In this document: one piece after another, positions 35,979-44,636 of the stretch | Position numbering within the stretch: position 1 is the first letter of the stretch | How the letters are laid out: each line of letters opens with the position of its first letter | Assembly (NCBI RefSeq): GCF_017355935.1 | Contig: NZ_JAFIQT010000001.1 | Coordinates: 1,488,001-1,552,000, forward strand | Reading direction: 5' to 3' | Source: Telluribacter humicola | GTDB lineage: Bacteria > Bacteroidota > Bacteroidia > Cytophagales > Spirosomataceae | DNA: 64,000 nt | The notes under the pieces: model-generated | Told to the model about the DNA's origin: nothing | The model's input: the letters and a program-made list of their open reading frames with translations, nothing else | Database searches by the model: none | Position numbers and translations under genes: made by a program

Positions 35979-36032
35979 AAAGAGTGAGTGGTAAGGGAGT
36001 GTTGAGTAGGAGAAAGATACGGAATAAGTGTC

Positions 36033-36064
36033 AAAAAAGCGGGGGATCAAAGAGCCCCCGCTTT
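36033..36064 (-). terminator. Terminator after the susD-like gene
   Basis: Arms 36036-36045 and 36055-36064 (AAAGCGGGGG/CCCCCGCTTT), then on the minus strand a T run (36038-36033). Confidence 0.85.
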
Positions 36065-36103
36065 AAGTCTATAACCAAACCTATGAGAATAAGTAGTGTG
36101 GAT

Positions 36104-37699
36104 CTATTTCAGTATCCAAACCAGATCATTGATGTCGTCTTTACCACTGTACTGACGCTCAATGGCTGATTGGTAATTGGCTTCGTTGGTGGTACGCTCC
36201 GAGAAAGGGTACTGCCAGCGCATGGCAATACGGCCGGAGTTGCCGGTACCAACGCCCGTCATGAACTTGGGGAAGCCCGTACGACGGTAGTTAAAGTAGG
36301 CTTCCATACCCGAGTTCATGAAGAAGGCCAGGTACTTCTGCGTAATGATCTGTTCGAGTCCGGCCATATTGTTGCCACTGTACTTCACCAGCGGCTGCGC
36401 ATAGTAGGTATCAAAGTTGAAATCGACGGTGTAGCGGGCGAAATCAGCGGCATCGCGGCCACCGGTTTTGGAATATGTCATAGTAAGACTACCATCCTTC
36501 ACCCCGTAAAACTCCTGCGAAGCCTTGATCCCCTTGATGTACCAGTCTTCGGCGGTGCCGGTAGCCCAGCCGCGGTTAATGCCTTCGGCTATGTTGAAGC
36601 ACATTTCAGGGTACCCTACGATGAATACATTCTCACCGGTGTAGGTGGTGTAGTAGCGCGAGCGGCTTTGGAAGGAGTACGCGCCGGGGGCAAATCCGGC
36701 TCCGTTGTTACGACCCGCTTTTTCGGACATATCGGCCAGGTCTTCGCCGGAGCTGGCTCCTACAAAGGCTGTGAAGTCAGAAGGCTGCTTACCGGCTTTC
36801 AGTTCGGCACCGGCCGGTTCGGCAGTTACCATTACCCGTGGATCTTTACGCTCCACCAGCAGGCCGATGTACAGCTGGGCCATATTCTGACGGGTCGCGT
36901 CAAAGCCGAAGTTATCGGGGTTGGAAGGGTATTTGTTGAAGTTATTGGACTTGAACTCCAGGTTGTCAACCATACCCGTGAGCAGAGGGTACTGAGTTGG
37001 GTTGTTCAGCATTTCGGCAAAGCGGCCTTTGATATTCAGTTCGGCTTCACCCTCCTTTTTGCTCAGGCGGGTCAGTACACGTAGCTTGAAGGCATTGACT
37101 ACCTTCTGCCATTTGCGCAGATCACCTCCGAAGTAGAAGTCCCCCGCTACCGAAGTTTCTCCCTTGGCAATGAGTGTAGCCAAATCAGCATTTGACTCAT
37201 CCAGCCATTTCAGCACTTGCAGGTAGATATCCTTCTGCGAGTCATACTTAGGCGTAATGACTGAGGTACCCTGCAGCGCTTCCGACAGGGGAAGGTCTCC
37301 CACGCGGGCGCTCATCTGATCAAAGAAGAAAGCCCGGAAGAACTTACCCAGGGCCGAGTACGGATTCACATCAGCCGCACCCGAGCGCTTGGCTTCCTGC
37401 TCCATCTTAACCACGTTTTTGAGGGTATAGAAGTGATTGGGCATCTCAGACCACTGGTACTCGTTGTTGCCGTAGTAGTTGTAGTTGATGGCGTAGAACT
37501 GGTTCCAGCGCATCTCGGAGCTGAACGGGCGACCTGTGTTGTTGTACATGTCAAACTCAATGCCCTGCAGTACCAGCGAAGCAGGGGCGGTAACGGCCCG
37601 GTTAGGGTCTTTTTCGAGCTCCTCAAAGCTCTGCTCGCACCCGGTCAGCAGTAGGCCAACACTCACAAGGGCAAGCTGTATATAGTTCTTTACTTTCAT
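36104..37699 (-). CDS. SusD/RagB-family outer-membrane nutrient-binding lipoprotein (SusD_2-like)
   Basis: 531 residues from 37699, where a lipoprotein signal begins (ALVSVGLLLTGCEQSFEELEKDPN; Cys about 20). The overlong frame to 37744 adds 15 residues. The mature protein is helix-rich with TPR-like repeats as in SusD/RagB lipoproteins that lie on the SusC barrel and catch the ligand; residues such as FKLRVLTRLSKK and NIAEGINRGWATG fit the SusD_2 subfamily. It follows susC by about 75 bases, and a terminator follows it. The substrate is not known: no glycoside hydrolase or sigma/anti-sigma gene accompanies the pair, but an exported phosphatase and PhnZ-like enzyme follow after the terminator. 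Confidence 0.9.
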   Translation of the reverse strand: MKVKNYIQLALVSVGLLLTGCEQSFEELEKDPNRAVTAPASLVLQGIEFDMYNNTGRPFSSEMRWNQFYAINYNYYGNNEYQWSEMPNHFYTLKNVVKMEQEAKRSGAADVNPYSALGKFFRAFFFDQMSARVGDLPLSEALQGTSVITPKYDSQKDIYLQVLKWLDESNADLATLIAKGETSVAGDFYFGGDLRKWQKVVNAFKLRVLTRLSKKEGEAELNIKGRFAEMLNNPTQYPLLTGMVDNLEFKSNNFNKYPSNPDNFGFDATRQNMAQLYIGLLVERKDPRVMVTAEPAGAELKAGKQPSDFTAFVGASSGEDLADMSEKAGRNNGAGFAPGAYSFQSRSRYYTTYTGENVFIVGYPEMCFNIAEGINRGWATGTAEDWYIKGIKASQEFYGVKDGSLTMTYSKTGGRDAADFARYTVDFNFDTYYAQPLVKYSGNNMAGLEQIITQKYLAFFMNSGMEAYFNYRRTGFPKFMTGVGTGNSGRIAMRWQYPFSERTTNEANYQSAIERQYSGKDDINDLVWILK

Positions 37700-37773
37700 T
37701 GTTAGTTGCGTATTTATGATTTGTTCTTCAGGACGTGGAGCCATTTCTCCTATCCTGCTTTCCTCCTTATTTC

Positions 37774-40700
37774 TTAAAAGCTCAGGCTGATGTTAACACC
37801 GTAGCGACGCGTCGAAGGAGTCTGTAGTCCGGAGCTGCCATCGGTGATATACTGGTTCAGATCCAGGTCTTTTTTCTCGGCAAAGTACAGCAGGTTACGG
37901 CCTACCAGTGAGATAGAGGCACTGCGTATAAAGCCGGACTTAGAGAGCATAGAAGCGGGCAGCGTATAACCAACCACTACCTCCCGCAGCATACCAAACG
38001 AGCGACTCATCAGGTTTCCTTCGTCAGAGTTGTAGTAGCGGCTTACCCAGTCCTGCAGGAACTGCTTGGTCGTATTGGGGGTAAACTGCAGCTCAGCCAG
38101 GTTGGTGATCTTACCTTCGGAGTCGAAGTTGAGGCTGGCGTTATTGGCTACCTGTACGCCTTCACCTACCCACGTCTTGTTACCCAGGTAATCCTGGTAG
38201 CGGGCTTCGCCCATTTCACCCTGTACCAGCGCTATGTGGCGACCACCGCGGAAGGTTTGTCTCTGGATGTAGTTGGAGATTACACCCCCGATGCGGCCGT
38301 CGAACTGGAAGCTCAGGTTGACGTTGCGGTAGGAGAACTTGTTGTTGATACCGAATACAAACTTAGGATTTACGTGGCCCAGGAACTGGTTTACGGGCAG
38401 GTACACGGGGCGGCCCGAAGCGTCGTTGATGATCTCTCCGTCGGGGGTACGGGCGAAGGCACGGCCGTAAAACTTATCCAGGCGGTCACCCACTTTGAAG
38501 AACACGTTAAGGGCGTCTACTCCAGGATAGATCTCCGTCAGTACCTCCTTAAAGGTAGAGTAGTTAGCCACTACGTCCCAGTTAAGACCATCTACGCTTT
38601 TAAGCGGTGATCCGCTCAGAGAGGCTTCCAGACCGGTTTTTCGGGTCTTGATACCATTCACCAGGGCAGATCCGTAGCCGGTTGTGGTAGAGATAGGCAG
38701 AGAGAATATACGTGGACCTTCATTAGACACATAGTACGTTACATCCAGACCAATCCGGTTCTGCAGTACTCTGACGTCCAGACCTACTTCGGACTGGGAG
38801 GTAGAGCTAGGCTGCAGGTTGGGGTTGTTCATGGTGTTGGTAAAGTAGGCAGCCGGTGTATTGTTGTAGGCAAATGGTGTCGAGTACACCGCGGCGTTCT
38901 GGTAGGTAGGACCGTCGTAAGGCGAGTAGTACTGGTCACCGTAGCCGAGCGGGTTGCCCTCACCCAGAGCCGGGGTAGATCCGATGGTCGAGCGGGTCAG
39001 ACCATCCTTCACGTTGGCATACGAGCCGCGGAGCTTGAAGAACGATACAATCTCCGGCAGGGGCAGGTAGTCAGATAGTACCGTAGAAGCAGCTACTGAT
39101 GGGTAGAAGAATGTATTGTTACCAGTAGGCAGGGTCGAGAGCTTATCAACCCGTCCGGTGGTTGAGAGGGTAAAGTAGTCCTTGTAGGTAAAGTCGGCCG
39201 AGTAGTAGGCCGAGTTTACGCGCATGGCCGAAGCAAAGTTAGAAGTACGAACCGGGTTGGCCGAGTTGCTGAAGTTGTATAGACCCGGTACGTTGAGGTA
39301 GTCGGTCGAGCCCCACTGTGAACTGTACTCGAAGGTACGGATATTACCTCCGGCCCAAACCTTGGCATTGAGCCCGCTGAACAGATCTTTGTCAAACCGC
39401 ACCAGCACGTCAGTGTTGTTCTCAAACAGGTTGCGACGGTCTTCGCGGTAGTCGCCCCGGCGCTCATCCCGACCGTACGAACCAGCCGAGTAGGGGAACT
39501 TCTCGTTGCGGAACAGGTTCCAGGTTGTTACCTGCGAACGCAGCATCACATCCAGGAAGTCGGTGAACTTGTACGTCATAGCCGCCTGACCAATGATGTC
39601 GGTCTTGTAGTGGCCACGGAGCCACTCGTAGCTCATGAAGTAAGGGTTGTTGTAACGCTGGTACTCCGCGTAGATCTGCTGGATACCTTCCTTGCCGGGC
39701 TGCCAGTAGTTGCGCATGTCAGCTACGTCCCAGTCGGCACCCGCCCAGAGTACCATGTTGTAGATAATGGAGTTAGGACCGTAGTTGATGTCCGGTACAT
39801 TGGGCGTGTACTGGCGGTTGTACTGCAGACCCGACTCAAACTTTAGACGATCCGAGAACTTGTAGTCGGCCGTTACGTTGAAGTTAGTAATATTCAGCTT
39901 CGTGTTGGGTACTATACCCTTCTGGTAGATGTGCGAAGTCGAGAAGCGCAGGTTGTACTTATCACCTGTAGATGATACTGATACGTTGTTGGTCGAGAGA
40001 ATACCCGGCTCCAGGAAGCGGGTCAGGTTGTCTGTACCACGAGCCACCCAGGGAGTAGGAATACGCTGTCCGGTCGCGGGGTCAATAGGACTATCGTACT
40101 GTGTGATCGGCTGACCTTCGAACTTAGGTCCCCAGCCTCCGTCGTAGTCACCGTCGTTGAGTCCTCCTCCTTTACCATCTACAAAGGCGTAGCGACCGTG
40201 ATCACCTGGGCCGTACTGGTCCTGTACCTTCGGAATGGAGTAGAAGCCGTTATCCATCATGGTCGACGAGTTTACATCTACCGAGAAGCCGCGCTTATCC
40301 TTGGAGCCACGCTTGGTGGTGATCAGGATAGCCCCGTTCTTACCCCGGAAGCCATACAGGGCCGCCGCCGTAGCTCCCTTAAGTACAGAGTACGTTTCAA
40401 TATCATCAGGACTCACGTTCCAGGTATCGGAGTTGACAGGTACCCCATCCACTACAAACAGAACATCCGAGTTACCACGCAGCTGGATGTTGGGGCGGCG
40501 CAGCAGTTCGGGTTGGGTACCTACGGTGAGTCCGGCTACTTTACCGGCCAGCGCGTTGATGGCGTTGGGTTCACGGGCTTTAACGGTCGTTGCACCATCT
40601 ACCGTCTGAATGGCTACACCCGTACGGCGTACGTCTTTCTTGATACCCAGTGCCGTATAGACAAATTCCTGAAGCTGGCGGGTATCCGTATTCAGTGCTA

Positions 40701-41013
40701 TGTTAATGATGGTCTGATTAGTGACAGGTACCTCCTGGGTCGAAAACCCGACAAAAGAGAATACCAGTGTTGGAGCGCTGCCGGTAAGGTTTACTTTATA
40801 ATTTCCTTCGGCATCGGTGATCGTACCGGAGTTGGTACCTTTTATAACAACACTTACACCCGGTATCGGGTCTCCGTTGCTCTGGTCGGTCACACGTCCG
40901 GTTACGACCTTCTGGGCGGCCGCTGTCAGACAGGCTGCCAGCACCAGGCACAGTGTCGTGAAAAACCACCTGCTACCAGGGCTGGTGGGGGAGAGTTGTA
41001 CACCTAGTTTCAT
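37774..41013 (-). CDS. SusC/RagA-family TonB-linked outer-membrane transporter
   Basis: 1079 residues. Start at 41013 (MKLGVQLSP...) because a signal peptide (WFFTTLCLVLAACLTAAAQ) follows and a promoter-like CAACTTTG at 41093-41086 puts transcription start downstream of the ATG at 41088. Order: carboxypeptidase-regulatory-like domain (VTGRVTDQSNGDPIPGVSVVIKG), TonB-dependent plug (about 130-240, with VLKGATAAALYGFRGKNGAILITTK), then a roughly 22-strand barrel ending in VNISLSF with a terminal Phe. Works with the SusD-type partner to import a large nutrient using TonB energy. A 12-base palindrome (41057-41068) lies in the leader. Confidence 0.93.
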   Translation of the reverse strand: MKLGVQLSPTSPGSRWFFTTLCLVLAACLTAAAQKVVTGRVTDQSNGDPIPGVSVVIKGTNSGTITDAEGNYKVNLTGSAPTLVFSFVGFSTQEVPVTNQTIINIALNTDTRQLQEFVYTALGIKKDVRRTGVAIQTVDGATTVKAREPNAINALAGKVAGLTVGTQPELLRRPNIQLRGNSDVLFVVDGVPVNSDTWNVSPDDIETYSVLKGATAAALYGFRGKNGAILITTKRGSKDKRGFSVDVNSSTMMDNGFYSIPKVQDQYGPGDHGRYAFVDGKGGGLNDGDYDGGWGPKFEGQPITQYDSPIDPATGQRIPTPWVARGTDNLTRFLEPGILSTNNVSVSSTGDKYNLRFSTSHIYQKGIVPNTKLNITNFNVTADYKFSDRLKFESGLQYNRQYTPNVPDINYGPNSIIYNMVLWAGADWDVADMRNYWQPGKEGIQQIYAEYQRYNNPYFMSYEWLRGHYKTDIIGQAAMTYKFTDFLDVMLRSQVTTWNLFRNEKFPYSAGSYGRDERRGDYREDRRNLFENNTDVLVRFDKDLFSGLNAKVWAGGNIRTFEYSSQWGSTDYLNVPGLYNFSNSANPVRTSNFASAMRVNSAYYSADFTYKDYFTLSTTGRVDKLSTLPTGNNTFFYPSVAASTVLSDYLPLPEIVSFFKLRGSYANVKDGLTRSTIGSTPALGEGNPLGYGDQYYSPYDGPTYQNAAVYSTPFAYNNTPAAYFTNTMNNPNLQPSSTSQSEVGLDVRVLQNRIGLDVTYYVSNEGPRIFSLPISTTTGYGSALVNGIKTRKTGLEASLSGSPLKSVDGLNWDVVANYSTFKEVLTEIYPGVDALNVFFKVGDRLDKFYGRAFARTPDGEIINDASGRPVYLPVNQFLGHVNPKFVFGINNKFSYRNVNLSFQFDGRIGGVISNYIQRQTFRGGRHIALVQGEMGEARYQDYLGNKTWVGEGVQVANNASLNFDSEGKITNLAELQFTPNTTKQFLQDWVSRYYNSDEGNLMSRSFGMLREVVVGYTLPASMLSKSGFIRSASISLVGRNLLYFAEKKDLDLNQYITDGSSGLQTPSTRRYGVNISLSF

Positions 41014-41085
41014 ACGTTTTTTGAATGGATTAGGGTAAGAAGTACGAGCTTGAGGGCCTTGATCAAGGGGCCCTAAAACTCGCCG

Positions 41086-41093
41086 CAAAGTTG
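41086..41093 (-). promoter_or_regulatory. Promoter-like box CAACTTTG for susC
   Basis: One base off TAnnTTTG; the same variant (CAACTTTG) precedes purK at 46062-46069. Confidence 0.4.
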
Positions 41094-41249
41094 GCAGGAG
41101 GTATTGAAGAAGATGGTTAAGCAGATGTGAAGCATTCTTGAAGAAAAAGTGCTCTTTCGGTCTCCAGCGATAACATTCAGGTAATAAAATGGTATTTACT
41201 GTAGTACTATTCTATTCAAATCGACTTTAAACAACCCTAATGTTCCACT

Positions 41250-41459
41250 ATGAATACCGAAGTATCGCTCGAATTTTTTCAGGACATACTTATTACCATA
41301 CACGAAAATATTCGTGACCTGCAGGGGAAGAAAGTATTTGCCGACCCCGAAGAGCAGGAGTACCTGTCGGGGCGGCTTTTTAGCTATACCGAAGCTCTGG
41401 AGATTATGAAAGATTCGGCCCGGCGCTTCGGCTACGATCCGCGTGAACTGGGGCTTTAG
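41250..41459 (+). CDS. Hypothetical small protein
   Basis: 69 residues, no signal or membrane helix, mostly helical by eye with charged heptad-like stretches. Not recognised; possibly conserved in Cytophagales. The opposite strand also has an open frame here (41196-41465) but it looks less like a protein (odd composition). Sits alone between susC and the Kai cluster. Confidence 0.5.
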   Translation: MNTEVSLEFFQDILITIHENIRDLQGKKVFADPEEQEYLSGRLFSYTEALEIMKDSARRFGYDPRELGL

Positions 41460-41747
41460 TTGCAATTGTGAGGCTATTCCTGTAAAAGATACAAACTATT
41501 TGTGGCTGGAGGCAGTATACCTGATCTACTTTTAGTATAAACAGGCGACTATCAATAAATCTGGCTGATACTAGTGACTAGTTTCCTTTCCGGATCTTGA
41601 GTTTGTTCCCAAACCTTCATTATATTTACTGGGTTTTTATTGTTGCTGGTAGTATTTTATTTTGCTTTCAAGCCTTTAATCAATAATACATCTATCAATA
41701 ATTCCTGGTTGAATACAGCATTAAGGTGTCATGGTTGATCTAAAGGC

Positions 41748-42137
41748 ATGAAAACAGTATATTTAGTGGATGATGATCAGGATGACAGGTATCTTATCAG
41801 GCAGGCCATCCAGCAGACAGGAGTACAGGTAGAGGTAATTGAGGCCGAAAACGGCCTTGAATTACTGCATTTGATCCAGCAGAACGATACGCTGTCCGCA
41901 GCCCTGATTCTTCTGGATATGAATATGCCAAAGATGAACGGGCTGGAAACAACCCTGGCTCTTAAAGCTGATGCTACCACCCTTGATATTCCTGTTGTAA
42001 TGATCTCCACATCTTCCAACAAATCCCTTATAGAATCTGCTTACCAGGCAGGAATTAATAGTTTTATCACCAAACCCAGCAGCTTTCAGGAATTTTCTGA
42101 GCTGGGAGATCAATTAGCTGCCCGTTTCCTTTCTTAA
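41748..42137 (+). CDS. Single-domain response regulator (receiver) at the head of the Kai cluster
   Basis: 129 residues, one CheY-like receiver and nothing else. Phospho-acceptor Asp57 (LILLDMNMPKMNG), acidic Asp8-Asp9-Asp10 and Lys109 (FITKPSS) are all present, with Thr88 in the switch position. It has no DNA-binding output domain, so it would act by phospho-relay or protein contact. 142 bases upstream of kaiC on the same strand; the PAS-histidine kinase at the end of the cluster is the likely partner (inference). Confidence 0.88.
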   Translation: MKTVYLVDDDQDDRYLIRQAIQQTGVQVEVIEAENGLELLHLIQQNDTLSAALILLDMNMPKMNGLETTLALKADATTLDIPVVMISTSSNKSLIESAYQAGINSFITKPSSFQEFSELGDQLAARFLS

Positions 42138-42279
42138 AGATCCAGGTCAAGTAATAGTTCAGGTAAAACAGTTTGGATTAACAAGAGTTCTTTAGAAGAA
42201 ACTCATTTGCAGGATATTATAGGTGGTACTACTATTCTGTCAGGATTGCATTACGCTAGTTTGAAAAATATTATCAGGA

Positions 42280-43980
42280 ATGAGTAACATCAAAGCAAAA
42301 TCTTTACCCTCTCTGCCCAAAGCACTTACCGGCATTAAAGGACTTGATGAGATAACCAAAGGTGGTTTGCCACAGGGCAGGCCTACCCTTATTTGTGGTG
42401 CAGCGGGGTCTGGCAAGACCCTTTTTTCCATGGAATTTCTGGTGCATGGGGCTCTCGATTTTAATGAACCGGGGGTATTTATGTCATTTGAGGAAAGAAC
42501 GGATGAGCTGACTATCAATGTGGCCTCGCTGGGCTTTGACCTGGACCAGCTACAACAAGACAAGCTGATCAAGCTTGATCATGTACATATAGATCGCAGT
42601 GAAATTGAAGAAACCGGCGAATACGATCTGGACGGCTTATTTATACGCTTAGGCTATGCCATTGACAGTATAGGTGCCAAGCGGGTCGTACTAGATACGA
42701 TAGAGAATCTTTTCTCAGGATTAAACAACCAGGCTATACTCCGGGCTGAACTCCGGCGCCTGTTTGGCTGGCTGAAAGATAAAGGCGTAACTACTATCAT
42801 CACCGGCGAAAAAGGCGACGGAACCCTTACCCGTCAGGGACTGGAAGAGTACGTATCCGACTGTGTGATCCTGCTGGACCACCGGGTTGCCAATAAGATC
42901 TCTACCCGTCTGTTGCGCATTGTTAAGTACCGGGGCTCCGTTCATGGTACCAACGAATACCCTTTCCTGATTGATGAAGAGGGTATATCCGTCCTGCCGA
43001 TTACATCACTCACCTTGTCTCACGCGGTATCAACTGAGCGGTTATCAAGCGGTATAGATTCTCTGGATAAGATGCTGGGAGGAGAAGGATTTTATCGCGG
43101 AAGTAGCATATTAGTGTCCGGAACCGCCGGAACGGGTAAGACCAGCGTCGCGGGTAGCTTTGCCAATGCGACCTGTTTGCGGGGTGAGCGGTGCCTGTAT
43201 TTTGCCTTTGAAGAATCCCCCCAGCAGATTATCCGCAACATGAACTCCGTTGGTATGGATCTGCAAAGCCATATTGATAACGGATTACTCAAATTCCATG
43301 CTTCACGCCCTACGCTTAATGGGCTGGAGATGCACCTGCTGGTAGTACATAAGCTGGTCAAAGAATTCAGACCGAGCGTAGTGGTGCTGGACCCGATCAC
43401 TAACCTGGTGACGGTGGGGTCGGCCAGTGAGGTCAAGAGCCTGCTGATCCGGCTTATTGACTTCCTACAGGCAGAGCAGGTTACGGTTATGTTTACGGCG
43501 CTTTCGTTCAAGGAGGTCATCTCTGAGCAAACCGACGAAACCGTATCTTCTATCGTAGACTCCTGGCTGCTAATCCGTGATATTGAGTTTAACGGGGAGC
43601 GTAACCGGGGCATGTACGTAATGAAGTCCAGAGGGATGAAGCACTCAAATCAGGTGCGGGAGTTTGTTATCTCGCACAAGGGATTGGACCTGGTGGATGT
43701 ATTCCTGGGGCCGGAGGGTGTACTGACCGGCTCGGCCCGCGAAGCCCAGCAACTGCTCGAAAAGGCGGGAGTCGTACTAAGAGACCATGCTGTGTCTCGT
43801 AAAGACCGTGAGATAGAGCGGAAGAGGAGTGTACTCGAATCAAAGATTGCCAGCCTGAATGAAGAGTTTGAATCCCTTCAGGAGGAGCTCAATAAAACCT
43901 ACATAGAAGAACAACTCCGAAAAGAGGTTTTAGAGAAAAATCGTGAGGAAATGACACGCAGCCGGGACCCCCGTAAGTAA
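42280..43980 (+). CDS. kaiC: KaiC-like tandem RecA ATPase/autokinase
   Basis: 566 residues with two RecA/KaiC halves. CI: Walker A GAAGSGKT (40-47) and catalytic Glu71-Glu72. CII: Walker A GTAGTGKT (281-288) and Glu311-Glu312. The phosphorylation loop of CII aligns as TDETVSSIVDSW (418-429): Thr426-Asp427 of S. elongatus KaiC are Thr418-Asp419 and the Ser431/Thr432 pair is Ser423-Ser424. A coiled-coil-like C-terminal extension (about 500-566) is longer than the A-loop tail of cyanobacterial KaiC. Forms the core of a hexameric timer or stress-linked kinase; upstream of two kaiB genes (34-base gap). KaiA was not found, as in most non-cyanobacterial systems. Confidence 0.93.
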   Translation: MSNIKAKSLPSLPKALTGIKGLDEITKGGLPQGRPTLICGAAGSGKTLFSMEFLVHGALDFNEPGVFMSFEERTDELTINVASLGFDLDQLQQDKLIKLDHVHIDRSEIEETGEYDLDGLFIRLGYAIDSIGAKRVVLDTIENLFSGLNNQAILRAELRRLFGWLKDKGVTTIITGEKGDGTLTRQGLEEYVSDCVILLDHRVANKISTRLLRIVKYRGSVHGTNEYPFLIDEEGISVLPITSLTLSHAVSTERLSSGIDSLDKMLGGEGFYRGSSILVSGTAGTGKTSVAGSFANATCLRGERCLYFAFEESPQQIIRNMNSVGMDLQSHIDNGLLKFHASRPTLNGLEMHLLVVHKLVKEFRPSVVVLDPITNLVTVGSASEVKSLLIRLIDFLQAEQVTVMFTALSFKEVISEQTDETVSSIVDSWLLIRDIEFNGERNRGMYVMKSRGMKHSNQVREFVISHKGLDLVDVFLGPEGVLTGSAREAQQLLEKAGVVLRDHAVSRKDREIERKRSVLESKIASLNEEFESLQEELNKTYIEEQLRKEVLEKNREEMTRSRDPRK

Positions 43981-44014
43981 CAGGCCTGTTTAACCTACAT
44001 CCAACAATAACTGA

Positions 44015-44314
44015 ATGGAAGAAAATAAAGAAATCTGGGAGCTGAGACTATATATAGCGGGTAAAACGACCAAATCAGTAACAGCTTTGAATAACCTCAA
44101 AAGGTACTGCGAAGAACATTTGAAGGATAAGTATGTTATAGAAGTCATCGATTTACTTGAACATCCTCAGCTTGCAGAGGGCGACCAAATCCTGGCTATT
44201 CCAACGCTGGTCAAAAAAGTGCCGGAGCCAATCCGGAAAATTATTGGCGATCTTTCCAACGAAGAGAAAGTGCTGGTTGGATTGAATATACGACCCGCAA
44301 AAAAAATGGAATGA
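44015..44314 (+). CDS. kaiB: KaiB protein, copy 1
   Basis: 99 residues covering the KaiB thioredoxin-like fold: [55 protein letters not shown] and the final KVLVGL are close to the cyanobacterial consensus, including the region that switches fold when it binds KaiC. It binds the CI ring of phosphorylated KaiC. Its stop overlaps the start of a second kaiB (ATGA, 44311-44314), so they are translationally coupled. Confidence 0.93.
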   Translation: MEENKEIWELRLYIAGKTTKSVTALNNLKRYCEEHLKDKYVIEVIDLLEHPQLAEGDQILAIPTLVKKVPEPIRKIIGDLSNEEKVLVGLNIRPAKKME

Positions 44315-44631
44315 ACGATACATTAGATATAAATCAGTGCAGGGACAGCGAAGAAGAAGACAAGTACTATGTTCTGCGTTTATTCATAACGGGAGCATCA
44401 GTTAACTCTCTGAGGGCTGTCACAAACATCAAAAAAATTTGTGACACGTATATTAAAGACAACCATTCGCTGGAGATCATTGATGTATATCAGGAGAAAG
44501 AACTGGCAGAAAAAGAACAGATTATAGCCCTACCCCTTTTGATCAAAAGTTTCCCACTACCTGAAAGAAGACTGATTGGAGATCTGTCGGATACTAAGAA
44601 AGTACTTAAAGGTATTGGCATTACATTCTGA
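44311..44631 (+). CDS. kaiB: KaiB protein, copy 2 (divergent paralogue)
   Basis: 106 residues with the same fold ([49 protein letters not shown]) but divergence in the middle: the PTL of copy 1 reads PLL and the KVPEP turn reads SFPLP. It has about 18 extra N-terminal residues rich in Asp/Glu. May compete with or modify copy 1. Translationally coupled to copy 1 and 5 bases before the kinase gene. Confidence 0.9.
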   Translation: MNDTLDINQCRDSEEEDKYYVLRLFITGASVNSLRAVTNIKKICDTYIKDNHSLEIIDVYQEKELAEKEQIIALPLLIKSFPLPERRLIGDLSDTKKVLKGIGITF

Positions 44632-44636
44632 TTTTA

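Noticed and set aside
36170-37084. A 304-residue open frame on the plus strand opposite the susD-like gene
   Set aside because: It mirrors the codons of a well-supported SusD gene and has no recognisable family features; such long antisense frames are expected with this codon use.
40198-41007. A 269-residue plus-strand frame opposite the 5' part of susC
   Set aside because: Entirely inside a confident SusC gene, with unconvincing composition.
41057-41068. 12-bp palindrome CCTTGATCAAGG in the susC leader
   Set aside because: Short, may be chance; mentioned in the susC entry but not called as an operator.
41196-41465. An 89-residue minus-strand frame opposite the small gene at 41250
   Set aside because: The plus-strand frame has a more natural protein composition; at most one of the two is real.
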